Of a stretch of DNA of 64,000 bases, positions 24,966 to 33,894 are shown piece after piece; within the stretch, counting starts at the first letter, position 1; every line of letters begins with the position of its first letter. The position numbers and the translations under genes were made by a program. Source of the DNA: Sphingobacterium sp. R2 (GTDB lineage: Bacteria > Bacteroidota > Bacteroidia > Sphingobacteriales > Sphingobacteriaceae); assembly GCF_040760075.1 (NCBI RefSeq), contig NZ_CP142884.1, positions 1,054,001 to 1,118,000 of the forward strand. The letters are read 5' to 3'. The notes beneath the pieces are model-generated. The model ran no database searches. It worked only from the letters and a program-made list of their open reading frames with translations, and had not been told where the DNA came from.

Positions 24966-25634
24966 TTAAAATAGTGCGACAGTATTCTTCGCTACCTGTT
25001 CTGCATTTCCACTAAAATGATGTCCGCCAGAAAGGTATACTTTGCTAAAATTCCTAAGGGTTACCTTCTTTACAGCAAAATCGGCTTCATCGTCACCAAG
25101 AATAACACTCGTTTTCACGCCATCCATTCTGTTGATTTCCGACACGACATCAAGACTTCGTTTTGCATTACTCCGCCCCAAAATATCTGCAATATGGATC
25201 TCAAGATCAGTCGACCCCGAAGGTTCCAAAAGTACTACACTTTTAAGGTTTTTTTTAACGGCAAGATCCAAGCGATTAATAATAAAAGGAACTGCATCCG
25301 CACCGAATGAATAACCAACCACAAAAAGGCGGGTATTATGTCGTCCTCCAAGCAAATTTTTAAGCGTGCTTGACACATCCGTAGCAATTTCATTTGGACT
25401 TTTTTTCTTCCAGAAATAGCTTTTTGAATCGATAGCAGCCACCGTATATCCCGCTCCAGCAATCAGCTCACAGAGTTTATTTGAAAACGAATTGAACCCG
25501 CCATCTCCACTCAGATAGAGAACCAAAGGTAGTACAGCTTTATTATTCCAATATTTCATGTCAATCAAACGTTGTTGAGCAAAAGCATGAAACGCTATGC
25601 TTCCAATTATAAATAAAGTGGCTAATTTTTTCAT
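24966..25634 (-). CDS. AcvB/VirJ-like alpha/beta-hydrolase
   Basis: Secreted protein of 222 residues with signal peptide MKKLATLFIIGSIAFHAFA and a VirJ/AcvB C-terminal-type alpha/beta-hydrolase domain. LYLSGDGGFNSFSN is the oxyanion region, GYSFGADAVPF carries the nucleophile Ser, and the C-terminal SGGHHFSGN supplies the likely catalytic His. In Agrobacterium and Rhizobium, acvB accompanies the lysyl-phosphatidylglycerol synthase lpiA, and AcvB hydrolyses lysyl-PG in the periplasm. Here it starts 21 nt after an MprF-like gene on the same strand, so the same pairing is likely. Here the domain stands alone, as in VirJ. Confidence 0.86.
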   Translation of the reverse strand: MKKLATLFIIGSIAFHAFAQQRLIDMKYWNNKAVLPLVLYLSGDGGFNSFSNKLCELIAGAGYTVAAIDSKSYFWKKKSPNEIATDVSSTLKNLLGGRHNTRLFVVGYSFGADAVPFIINRLDLAVKKNLKSVVLLEPSGSTDLEIHIADILGRSNAKRSLDVVSEINRMDGVKTSVILGDDEADFAVKKVTLRNFSKVYLSGGHHFSGNAEQVAKNTVALF

Positions 25635-25655
25635 CTGTATGAGCTCTATATGAAG

Positions 25656-28250
25656 CTATTCATTTGGCTTCATTACTTTTATCAGTGCTGCGGGAAGTTG
25701 TATGAGATCAAAATCGTTATCAAATACAAGGTATTTATTTTCCCAAAATGTCGCATATTTTTCTTTAAAATCGCGCAGGCTATGATAATGTTTGAAATTA
25801 CCTAATCGCTTTGAGGCAAATTTCATAATTTTCTCTGCGGGGCTCTCCGTCGCTCCTAAACCCGTCATTGGTACCATGCCCAAATTTAAATACACGTATT
25901 TTCTGGCTTTCGCATAGGCAATAAGTTCAACGATCAACGCATCCATACTTCCACCTGGAGCTTCCGAAGACTTTCGAATCATATCATAGGTACATTCATC
26001 TTTTGCATAGTCAGGAATAATATTGAGAAAAGCAACGACTCGACTTGCTTCATTTTTCAGAACAATAATATCCTGTGAGACAAGACCTTCCCCGTCGAAC
26101 ATACCCTGTGAAAAAACCATTTCCTTTTTATCAAATGCTTTCAACCACTCATCGGAGATCGCTTTCAATTGATCTATAATTTCCTTGTTATGCGGTGCTG
26201 TCAACACTTCTGTGGTAAACCCCTTTTTATGAATTGCATTCAGTCCGTTACGCAATGACTTACGCTCCTTACCCTCCAGCTTAAATACCTCGAGTTCTAA
26301 TACTGCCTCCTGTCCAATTGTAATCTTCTGTTTGCGAAGGGAAGAAAAGTGGACCAAGCTATTTTCATCAACACGATAATAAATGGCTTTCAATCCATTT
26401 GCATAGCAATATGCATCAAATTCCCGAATCAACTCTTCCTTATCCCCTTGTTCACACACAGGTTCATCCAATACAATTGCAAATTCGTTAGCCAAGCGGT
26501 AAGCCGTAAATCCTTCTGAAATTTCCGAAAAAAATAGGCTCTTATCTTTTCCGAGTTTAAAAAAATCCATCGGAGACTGTCCAAATTCGAGCAGCAGCTG
26601 CTCCGCACGCTCAAATTCAGATTGGTTCGCGTCCTCATCTGCTAGAAGACGGGGGCGTGCTAACGCATAGATCAAGAGAAACCAGCAAAAAAGGCCAAGT
26701 ACCTGAGTGATCCGCAAGAGTTCTTGACCAAAGTTTGTTTGTGGCATCAGTTCATCGTCGGCAAACAATAAGAAGCTTCTTGCGGTATGGTAAATGGATT
26801 GTCCCCACGTAAAATCGACCCCGAAATGTTGCTTATCAATAAAGTAAAAGCTCAGCACATCAAATAGGCATATGGCCAAGAGAGCAACAAAAAATGTGAT
26901 AAACCCAATGCGCATCCATCGAATATTACTTTTAATGCGATATTGCTTATAGCTCATCGCCAATAAAACCAAGGTCAATAAAGCCACCGAAGCTTCTTCG
27001 TAGTCCAGGGCTTTAAAGACATGCCCCAAAAGGGATAGTGCGCTGAATACTACAGCTATCCAAAATGCAATACGGAAGCCTTTAATCAAATAGGCCGAAG
27101 TGACCAGTAAACCCAATCCCAACACTAATACCATAAATTTAGATGCGTGAATTGCTTCCAGCGGCAAATAAAATCGATCAAGTTTCATACGATCGGCCAA
27201 CGGTGGTGTCAGTACGGAGACGAGGTTCACCACGCCCAAAAAGAAAATAAGCAAGGCAGGTCCAATCCTCGCCAGCAATTGCTTGCCACGCCATGCAAAA
27301 GCCAAAAGTCCCAAAATTAAGGGTAGCCAAAATTCGAATGCCCGATAGAGGATAGTGATGCCTAAACCCTCTGCCTGGGAATAGCCATATGCTTTAAAAA
27401 TATATAACATGGTTAGTTCGACAGCCCCAAGCCCGCGCAAGAAAGGAGAAACGATCATTAATACAACTGATACAGTGTAAGCAATAGCCGCAGCTTCAAA
27501 GGAATGATCCAAACCTAGGGCATACATACTTACAAATGCATGTGCTATACCGCAAAATTCCACCACCATGGAGGCGATCATAGTCCCCAACAGATACTTC
27601 AGCTTGACTTCTCCGGAAAATATTTCATCAATATTGGAAGAAACAGCAGGAAACTTTGATTCTACCCAGTTGTAGATCCCTCTGTGGGTTCTAAAAGACC
27701 AGACTATCCAAAATACAATACCCAACAGCAATCCTAAAATCACCAGTGAAATCCAGGCATCGCCAAAATTTTTGTTGTGCCAGATTGTGTATAATATTAC
27801 GGGTACGCCAATTATAAAGACAGTCAATAAACCAACATAACCATAAAGAGCGCCAGCCTGATGAATTTGAGTGGTATTTAAATTTCTTTTCCGCAACTGA
27901 GTCGTTGTGTAGGCAAGCGAACTAATTCCACCCGCGGGCAAAAACACACTGAGTAAATTGCGCTTTAAGAAAAGATCAATTGCAATCCGCAGATTAATGG
28001 AAAGACCAATAGCCTTAAAACTCTGTACATACATCAATCCCTGGAGCACAATATAGATGATGGTTATGGCCACCCCAACGGATACCCAGGTTAAATTGGC
28101 CGCACGCAATTGCGGAATAATTGCAGCAAGCTCTTTTCGCTCATTTCTAAAAAATACAAAGGCTAATAAGATTACCAAAACAGCTATTAGTTCCTTCCAA
28201 TAGGTTTTTGGTGAAAAATGTCGAATCCGTTGAGCAATAGTTTTGACCAT
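25656..28250 (-). CDS. mprF: MprF-like aminoacyl-phosphatidylglycerol flippase/synthase
   Basis: Bifunctional membrane protein of 864 residues. The N-terminal part (about residues 15-540) holds a dozen or more hydrophobic helices, the first eight forming the flippase domain (SVFLPAGGISSLAYTTTQL). The C-terminal cytosolic GNAT-like DUF2156 domain (about 560-860) has FKLEGKERKSLRNGLNAI, YDMIRK and YLNLGMVPMTGLG, all characteristic of MprF synthases. It transfers an amino acid, typically lysine, from aminoacyl-tRNA to phosphatidylglycerol and exports the lipid, lowering surface negative charge. The amino acid used is not determinable. Upstream and in one unit with acvB. Confidence 0.92.
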   Translation of the reverse strand: MVKTIAQRIRHFSPKTYWKELIAVLVILLAFVFFRNERKELAAIIPQLRAANLTWVSVGVAITIIYIVLQGLMYVQSFKAIGLSINLRIAIDLFLKRNLLSVFLPAGGISSLAYTTTQLRKRNLNTTQIHQAGALYGYVGLLTVFIIGVPVILYTIWHNKNFGDAWISLVILGLLLGIVFWIVWSFRTHRGIYNWVESKFPAVSSNIDEIFSGEVKLKYLLGTMIASMVVEFCGIAHAFVSMYALGLDHSFEAAAIAYTVSVVLMIVSPFLRGLGAVELTMLYIFKAYGYSQAEGLGITILYRAFEFWLPLILGLLAFAWRGKQLLARIGPALLIFFLGVVNLVSVLTPPLADRMKLDRFYLPLEAIHASKFMVLVLGLGLLVTSAYLIKGFRIAFWIAVVFSALSLLGHVFKALDYEEASVALLTLVLLAMSYKQYRIKSNIRWMRIGFITFFVALLAICLFDVLSFYFIDKQHFGVDFTWGQSIYHTARSFLLFADDELMPQTNFGQELLRITQVLGLFCWFLLIYALARPRLLADEDANQSEFERAEQLLLEFGQSPMDFFKLGKDKSLFFSEISEGFTAYRLANEFAIVLDEPVCEQGDKEELIREFDAYCYANGLKAIYYRVDENSLVHFSSLRKQKITIGQEAVLELEVFKLEGKERKSLRNGLNAIHKKGFTTEVLTAPHNKEIIDQLKAISDEWLKAFDKKEMVFSQGMFDGEGLVSQDIIVLKNEASRVVAFLNIIPDYAKDECTYDMIRKSSEAPGGSMDALIVELIAYAKARKYVYLNLGMVPMTGLGATESPAEKIMKFASKRLGNFKHYHSLRDFKEKYATFWENKYLVFDNDFDLIQLPAALIKVMKPNE

Positions 28251-28373
28251 ATAGTTGTTTAATGGTGGATAACCTTACATATTTTATATACACTGAATAA
28301 AGCTAATCGTTTGAAAATGACTAATTGTTAATTTTTCGTCAATTCTTTTCACATTAATCAGTAATTTACCGAC

Positions 28374-29609
28374 ATGAAAGAGAAAAAGGTTTTGTTCATC
28401 GGACTTGTGTGGCCAGAGCCAACATCTTCTGCGGCGGGCTTTCGCATGATGCAATTGATTGAAACATTCCATGCAAGCTCCTACCAGATTACATTTGCTT
28501 CGGCCGCGGCCAAATCACCCTATAGCGCCTTTTTGCAATCTCTGGGGATACAAGAACAGACAATTGTGCTTAATAGCAGCAGCTTTGATGATTTTATTAC
28601 GCAGCTTCAGCCTGACATTGTTGTATTTGATCGTTTTATGGTCGAAGAGCAATATGGCTGGCGTGTTGCTCAGCAATGTCCCAACGCACTTCGTGTACTT
28701 GATACAGAAGATTTACATTTCTTGCGCCAAGCAAGACAGACATCTGTTAAGAGTAAAGATAATTTTTCCTTTCAAGCATTATTTACCGATACCGCCAAAC
28801 GAGAACTTGCCGCCATACTGCGGAGTGATCTCTCATTGATTATCTCCGAATCTGAAATGAAGATTCTTATCGAAGAATTTCGAATTTCACCGGATATCCT
28901 TTATTATCTTCCGTTCCTTGAGAAGGAGATCACTCCCTCTGAGGTGGCACAATGGAAGCCTTTCAAAGAACGCAAGAATTTATTATTTATTGGGAATTTC
29001 ATTCATGAACCCAACTGGCATACCGTGCAATATCTAAAAACACAAATATGGCCACAGTTAAGAAAGACGCTTCCTAAAGCGGAATTACACATCTATGGGG
29101 CCTATGCGACGCAGAAAGTACTACAGTTAAACAATCCAAAAGAGCAATTCTTGATTAAGGGGCGGGCAGAATCTGCTCGTGTTACTATGGAAAACTACCG
29201 GGTCCTCCTCGCACCGATTCAATTTGGTGCAGGTGTAAAAGGGAAATTTATTGACGCCATGCAGACCGGCACTCCATCGGTCACGACGACTATCGGAGCA
29301 GAAGCCATGAAGGGAAATTTGGACTGGAATGGTTTTATAGAAGATGATCCCGAAACATTTTGTGTCAAAACTGTTGAGCTATATGAAAACAAAAAGATTT
29401 GGTATACTGCTCAGGAAAATGGCATCCGAATCATCAACGAACGGTATGAAAAACGAAAGTACCAAGATGACTTTATGACAAATCTATCCTTATTAAAGGC
29501 GCAGATTGACAAACATCGTCAACAAAATTTTATTAGTCAGATTTTATTACACCACACGATGCAGAGCACAAAATATATGTCACTATGGATTGAGGAAAAA
29601 AACAAATAG
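28374..29609 (+). CDS. Glycosyltransferase, GT-B fold (family 4-like)
   Basis: Glycosyltransferase of 411 residues. The N-terminal acceptor lobe starts VLFIGLVWPEPTSSAAGFRM; the C-terminal donor lobe has LLFIGNFIHEPNWHTVQYL, LHIYGAYATQKV and LLAPIQFGAGVKGKFIDAMQTGTPSVTT, the last resembling the nucleotide-sugar-binding region of GT4-type enzymes with APxxFGAG. The glycoconjugate made is unknown and no cell-wall or polysaccharide cluster surrounds it. It is divergent from mprF, and its stop lies 4 nt from the stop of the convergent hydrolase. Confidence 0.85.
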   Translation: MKEKKVLFIGLVWPEPTSSAAGFRMMQLIETFHASSYQITFASAAAKSPYSAFLQSLGIQEQTIVLNSSSFDDFITQLQPDIVVFDRFMVEEQYGWRVAQQCPNALRVLDTEDLHFLRQARQTSVKSKDNFSFQALFTDTAKRELAAILRSDLSLIISESEMKILIEEFRISPDILYYLPFLEKEITPSEVAQWKPFKERKNLLFIGNFIHEPNWHTVQYLKTQIWPQLRKTLPKAELHIYGAYATQKVLQLNNPKEQFLIKGRAESARVTMENYRVLLAPIQFGAGVKGKFIDAMQTGTPSVTTTIGAEAMKGNLDWNGFIEDDPETFCVKTVELYENKKIWYTAQENGIRIINERYEKRKYQDDFMTNLSLLKAQIDKHRQQNFISQILLHHTMQSTKYMSLWIEEKNK

Positions 29610-29613
29610 ATCT

Positions 29614-30723
29614 TTATTGGACTTCACGCCACCAAGGTGGATATACGCTATCCAATCTATTAAAATACACCAATTGTCCTATTTTAGGCGTAAGCAGATT
29701 GATATTTTCTTCATCAGCTATTTCGTAAAATTTCTCCATCGGTTCTTTCCAATCGTGCATAGCCAAAGCGAATTTCGAAGAATGTACGGGTAAAATAGCT
29801 TGGGCCTTCAAATCCTTCGTTTCAGCAGCCCATTCATCTGGTAAAGAATGGATATAATGCCAAGCATCGTTATACTGCCCACTTTCTAAGATTGCTAAAT
29901 CAAATGGCCCGAATTGATCACCTATTTTTTTGAAATGCTTGCCATAGCCACTATCGCCACCCAAGAAAATAGTATACTTGGAGGTCTTTAACACAAAGGA
30001 TGTCCACAAGGTATTATTCCGTGTGATTCTTCGCCCCGAGAAGTGCCTCGCTGGGGTAAAGGTGACCTGAAAATTAGGTCCTAGTTGTATGCGGTCGTAC
30101 CAATCACCCTCTATAACCTGATCAGCATTATACCCCCAAGATTCAATATGTGCTCCAACACCAAGACCACAAATAACCTGGCCAACTTTATTGCTCAATT
30201 TCGCAACGGTCTCATAGTCCAAGTGATCATAATGATCATGCGTGATAAACAAATAGTCCATTTTAGGAAAAAGCATCGTTGCATAGTCAACCGACATCTT
30301 AAAGGGATTATTGCTACCTGGCATAGGGGAAGCATTTTCGCTAAAAACAGGATCCACTAATATTAGTTTTCCATCTAATTTTAACAGATATGAGGAGTGG
30401 CCGAACCAGATAAGAACATCGTCTGGAGGGAGATTTTCTAAATCGCAGGCAACAACAGGCAACACATCGATAGGTTTCAAGTGGGGATTTTTATTGAAAA
30501 GGAAACCCCAAAACAAAGCGACTACATTGACATCGCTTTTCAACGATGGCGTTACTTCAAGATTATGAAAAGTACCATTTTTAAAATTTGGAGACTGTTT
30601 CATCCGCTCCAGTCGAGCACCCTTGAAACTTCCACCAAAGATAGGATGGATAAAATAATAAAGTACGCCGCTGATAAGGATAATCAATAGCGTCGCTAAT
30701 ATAATCCACCCAATCGTTCTCAT
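29614..30723 (-). CDS. MBL-fold metal-dependent hydrolase (NAPE-PLD/UlaG-like)
   Basis: Metallo-beta-lactamase-fold protein of 369 residues with one N-terminal membrane helix (GWIILATLLIILISGVLYYF). Metal-binding motifs: THDHYDHLD (HxHxDH), PARHFSGR, GGDSGYGKHF and a late LPVHSSKFALA His. The ~LIWFGHSSYLLKLDGKLILVDPVFSE region (split) matches the N-acyl-PE phospholipase D-like group. Substrate not determinable; a phospholipid or cyclic ester is plausible. Its ATG shares a base with the dcd stop upstream, so the two are coupled. Confidence 0.86.
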   Translation of the reverse strand: MRTIGWIILATLLIILISGVLYYFIHPIFGGSFKGARLERMKQSPNFKNGTFHNLEVTPSLKSDVNVVALFWGFLFNKNPHLKPIDVLPVVACDLENLPPDDVLIWFGHSSYLLKLDGKLILVDPVFSENASPMPGSNNPFKMSVDYATMLFPKMDYLFITHDHYDHLDYETVAKLSNKVGQVICGLGVGAHIESWGYNADQVIEGDWYDRIQLGPNFQVTFTPARHFSGRRITRNNTLWTSFVLKTSKYTIFLGGDSGYGKHFKKIGDQFGPFDLAILESGQYNDAWHYIHSLPDEWAAETKDLKAQAILPVHSSKFALAMHDWKEPMEKFYEIADEENINLLTPKIGQLVYFNRLDSVYPPWWREVQ

Positions 30724-31259
30724 TAGAAATTATTCTTCCACATCATGGATTCGACCGGACGGATTGTCTTACCGTTATATTTTGCATTACCTTTGGTATT
30801 ATAAAATGTTTCGATCTCCCCCTCTACCGCAAAATAGATTAACTGTCCTATAGGCATCCCAGCATAAACGCGGACCGGTTGAGCTACCGAAATTTCCAAT
30901 GTCCAGGTATTGCAGAAACCGACGTCGCCCTTTCCTGCGGTTGCATGGATATCAATCCCTAAGCGACCAGTACTCGATTTACCCTCTAAAAAAGGGACAT
31001 GCTTATGCGTCTCGGTATATTCTTGTGTAACACCTAAATAGAGCGTATTGGGTTCTAAAACGAATCCCTCTTCAGGAATTTCAAAATGTTGAATTTCATT
31101 GTGCTTTTTTGCATCCAGTACACGGTCTGCGTACGTTGCCAAATATTTTCCCAAATGTACATCGTATGAATTTGTGCCCAAACACTTACGATCAAATGGT
31201 TTAATGACAATACTGCCATTTTCAATCTCTTCGAGAATTCTTTTATCAGATAAAATCAT
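30723..31259 (-). CDS. dcd: dCTP deaminase
   Basis: Deaminates dCTP to dUTP for thymidylate synthesis. 178 residues from the ATG at 31259 (MILSDKRILEEIENGSIVI), which matches the usual N-terminus; an ATG 9 nt upstream is possible. Substrate and catalytic region: FLEGKSSTGRLGIDIHATAG and GFCNTWTLEIS with the catalytic Glu. The family signature FDRKCLGTNSYDVHLG is intact. Stop overlaps the start of the MBL hydrolase. Divergent from the phosphopantetheinyl transferase gene. Confidence 0.94.
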   Translation of the reverse strand: MILSDKRILEEIENGSIVIKPFDRKCLGTNSYDVHLGKYLATYADRVLDAKKHNEIQHFEIPEEGFVLEPNTLYLGVTQEYTETHKHVPFLEGKSSTGRLGIDIHATAGKGDVGFCNTWTLEISVAQPVRVYAGMPIGQLIYFAVEGEIETFYNTKGNAKYNGKTIRPVESMMWKNNF

Positions 31260-31366
31260 GTATTTCAAAATAGCAAAGGCATCAGGCCATGCTATACAAA
31301 TTCAAAAATACAGTTCTCCCACTAATTTTACTTCATTTTTCAAAACAAAAATCTGCGATTTGTTTT

Positions 31367-31374
31367 TAAATTTG
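31367..31374 (+). promoter_or_regulatory. -7 promoter box of the phosphopantetheinyl transferase gene
   Basis: TAAATTTG is an exact TAnnTTTG and ends 3 nt before the ATG at 31378, implying a leaderless transcript and fixing the start. Confidence 0.7.
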
Positions 31375-31377
31375 GAC

Positions 31378-32019
31378 ATGAGTCTAGTATATCTACGTGA
31401 AATTGATAGCCAAACCAAATTTGCTATTTGGCGAATTGAAGAATCTGACGATGATTTGATGTCGAAGCTTCAGTTGGATGAACGTGAAAAAGCAATTTTG
31501 GGTTCCTTCAATATTGGAAAAAGAAGGCTCCACTGGCTTGCAACACGTGTGTTATTGCGAACGCTATTAAATACATCCCGCTATATTGAATGTCCTTCCG
31601 ATCCGAATGGCAAACCTTATCTCGCTAATTTTCCTCAGAAAATATCACTTTCGCACTCATTTGACTATGCGGCTGCAATGATCAGTACAAAGGGAGAGGT
31701 TGGGATCGATATGGAAATCATCAACACAAAAGTAGAGCGCATCCAACACAAATTTCTAAAGCCTGAAGAGCTCGCTTTCATCACCCGTGATGAGAACCAA
31801 TATGAGCAACTTTATGCATGCTGGTGTGCCAAAGAGGCTATTTACAAACTTCAAGGGAATGCGGGTGTTTCTTTCCTGAACAACATGACCATACAACCAT
31901 TCACCTATCAATCGCAAGGTATGTTAAAACTTGAACTAGACAGCAATCAAAAGAAGCATATTTATGATGTGTATTACGAAAAATTCAATGCGTATATGCT
32001 TGCTTATGCTGTGGAATAG
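31378..32019 (+). CDS. 4'-phosphopantetheinyl transferase (Sfp/AcpT type)
   Basis: Transfers phosphopantetheine from CoA to a carrier-protein serine. 213 residues from the ATG at 31378; the open frame extends 93 codons further upstream, but that part lies antisense to dcd and has no family similarity. Magnesium-binding GIDMEIIN (GxDxE) and CWCAKEAIYKL (WxxKEA) are clear, and SLSHSFDYAAAMIS precedes them. Sfp-type proteins usually act on polyketide, peptide or fatty-acid carriers; no such cluster is in the window, so it may serve primary metabolism. Confidence 0.9.
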   Translation: MSLVYLREIDSQTKFAIWRIEESDDDLMSKLQLDEREKAILGSFNIGKRRLHWLATRVLLRTLLNTSRYIECPSDPNGKPYLANFPQKISLSHSFDYAAAMISTKGEVGIDMEIINTKVERIQHKFLKPEELAFITRDENQYEQLYACWCAKEAIYKLQGNAGVSFLNNMTIQPFTYQSQGMLKLELDSNQKKHIYDVYYEKFNAYMLAYAVE

Positions 32020-32080
32020 GACATTTAAAAAAATAATTTTTCTCAATTTCAATGAATTAGCTTTCTAACTGCACTTTTTT

Positions 32081-32111
32081 TTTGCGCTTTTTGAAAAAGC
32101 TTCTATATTTG
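32081..32111 (+). promoter_or_regulatory. tRNA-Glu promoter
   Basis: TTTG at 32081-32084, exactly 19 nt, then TATATTTG at 32104-32111: a textbook Bacteroidota sigma-ABfr/RpoD promoter. The tRNA begins 18 nt downstream. Confidence 0.85.
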
Positions 32112-32129
32112 CATCATCGAAAACGATAT

Positions 32130-32201
32130 GGCCCGTTCGTCTAGGGGTTAGGACGCAAGATTTTCATTCTTGAAACAGGGGTTCGATTCCCCTACGGGCT
32201 A
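32130..32201 (+). tRNA. tRNA-Glu (anticodon TTC)
   Basis: 72-nt cloverleaf. Acceptor arms GGCCCGT and ACGGGCT, D-arm with GTCTAGGGGTTAGGAC, anticodon stem CAAGA/TCTTG with loop TTTTCAT and anticodon TTC at 32163-32165, T-arm AGGGGTTCGATTCCCCT. The discriminator base is A and the CCA is not encoded. A consensus promoter precedes and a terminator follows, so it is transcribed alone. Confidence 0.97.
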
Positions 32202-32202
32202 C

Positions 32203-32232
32203 AAAAAGCGACTTCCAAGGAGTCGCTTTTTT
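32203..32232 (+). terminator. Terminator after tRNA-Glu
   Basis: AAAAAGCGACT (32203-32213) pairs with AGTCGCTTTTT (32221-32231), ending in a T-run. Confidence 0.9.
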
Positions 32233-32528
32233 AGTTTATTCACTTATCTTCCCAATGCCATGCCTGTTTAAACAACTGGGATCCTTTTAAAAATCCATTA
32301 ATCCATGTGGACTGTGATTATATGCTGTTAACTAAATCTATACCTTATCGCAAACAAGGAATACCCTGGTTTCTTAAAAGACTGTTTAAGATAAGATGAA
32401 CTTAACCAGCTTCAACATAATCATGAAATAGTAGATATGAAACAGTAATGACCGATCGGATAAAAGTTCTATTTGAAACTGATTGAGAAGAATTTAGCAG
32501 TACAAATTTAAAACGATCGGTCAAAACG
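32233..32528. repeat. Gene-free spacer with a pair of TetR-type inverted sites
   Basis: No convincing gene in this 296-nt stretch. TGACCGATCG at 32449-32458 and its exact reverse complement CGATCGGTCA at 32514-32523 are 55 nt apart, and each contains a CGATCG core (CCGATCGG in both). Such sites resemble TetR/AcrR-family operators, yet no TetR gene is nearby and both flanking genes end here. Confidence 0.5.
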
Positions 32529-33875
32529 CTAACTCTTTAAAATTTTCGCTTTCTCTGTATCAAATTCTTCTTGATTGATAATGCCTGCGTCTAATAAATC
32601 CTTCAGATCAAATAGCGCCTGCTTTTTTTGTGTCATATCCATTCCTGTAGGCCTTTCAGGTATTACCTTTTTATTGGCGCTGACCGGCCCGTCTCCCACA
32701 GCGTTGGTTTGCGCACCGAAATCAATCAATAAGGCTGTTATTTCGTTATATCCTTGCATATTGGAATAATCTATTGCTTTCTGTTCCAATACATTCGCTA
32801 TATCTGTCACTGCTCCGTTGGAAAGAAGATACCGCAACACATCTTTTTTACCATAAGCGGCAGCATAATGAAGCGCGGTATTGCCTGTTGCATCCTGTTT
32901 ATCGATCGTTGCGCCACTATCCAAAAGCTGTTTGACCAAAGATAGGTAGCCCATTTTTGTAGCCGTATGTAATAATGTCTCCCCAGCATAATGTGGTTCA
33001 AATCCAAGTATAAAAGTACGCCCTCCTGTTCTAGCAATCAACTTCTCCAAATATTGTCCATCCTTTCCGTCAAATGAATCCACAGGACGCGCGTAATCCG
33101 CAGAAAGACCTTTTTCTAAAAATAATGCAAGCAACTCCTTTTGATTACTATTACATACATACCATACTGGCGAAATACCCTCAGCAGATTCAGCAAAAAT
33201 ATCACTTCCCTGCTCCAACAATTTTTGGGCAAGAATACGATTCCCGTTTTTTACGGCAAGCAGTAAAGGCCCCTCGCTTAAGTCATTGAGTATATTGACA
33301 GAAGCACCATTATCTAACAACATGTTCACAATAGGAACAGAGCCCAAAGCCACTGCCAAATTTAAAGCTGTGTTGCCTTCTTTGTCTGTTGTGTCTACAC
33401 GAGCGCCATTTTCAACAAGCAATTGTACTACAGGTGGATATTTTGCTTGGACAGCCAATAGTAAGGGGGATTCAGCGCTGTTATTTAAAGCATTTACATC
33501 CAAGCCATGTGTAATCAGTTTTTCAACCATTTCCTGTTGCCCTGTGCGCGCTGCGATATGAAGCAAGCTATTCCCCAAAAAATCATTGATTAAAATATTG
33601 GCGTTATTTTCCAATAAATAGACTGCCGTTTGCTTTTGCTTTTGTAACAGGGCAAAATACAAAGGGGTTTCACCCCGATGATCTTCGTAGTCCAAGGTAG
33701 CACCTGCGTCAACTAACTTTTTCACCAAATCTAGATACCCCCGATGCGCAGCATAATGCAATGCTGTACGCCCCATTTCATCGGTGTAAGATACATCCAC
33801 TTGATGCTTTTCCAGTAATATCTCCGCTATCTTACGTTTCCCACTTTCACAAGCAATTATAAATGATTGAGACAT
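32529..33875 (-). CDS. Ankyrin-repeat protein with C-terminal SHOCT domain
   Basis: 448 residues, no signal peptide, so cytoplasmic. About eleven to twelve ankyrin repeats of 33 residues cover residues 1-390 (for example DEMGRTALHYAAHRGYLDLV and DATGNTALHYAAAYGKKDVL). A linker is followed by KKQALFDLKDLLDAGIINQEEFDTEKAKIL at about 415-448, which is a SHOCT (short C-terminal) domain, written here only as a span longer than the key motif LKDLLDAGIINQEEF. Ankyrins bind proteins; the partner is unknown. It lies 19 nt downstream of a second ankyrin gene and is cotranscribed with it. Confidence 0.88.
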   Translation of the reverse strand: MSQSFIIACESGKRKIAEILLEKHQVDVSYTDEMGRTALHYAAHRGYLDLVKKLVDAGATLDYEDHRGETPLYFALLQKQKQTAVYLLENNANILINDFLGNSLLHIAARTGQQEMVEKLITHGLDVNALNNSAESPLLLAVQAKYPPVVQLLVENGARVDTTDKEGNTALNLAVALGSVPIVNMLLDNGASVNILNDLSEGPLLLAVKNGNRILAQKLLEQGSDIFAESAEGISPVWYVCNSNQKELLALFLEKGLSADYARPVDSFDGKDGQYLEKLIARTGGRTFILGFEPHYAGETLLHTATKMGYLSLVKQLLDSGATIDKQDATGNTALHYAAAYGKKDVLRYLLSNGAVTDIANVLEQKAIDYSNMQGYNEITALLIDFGAQTNAVGDGPVSANKKVIPERPTGMDMTQKKQALFDLKDLLDAGIINQEEFDTEKAKILKS

Positions 33876-33894
33876 AACTCTTTTCTAAACTTAT

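Noticed and set aside
31099..31377. N-terminal extension of the phosphopantetheinyl transferase frame
   Set aside because: It is the antisense of dcd, has no family features, and a promoter box just before 31378 would place transcription downstream of it.
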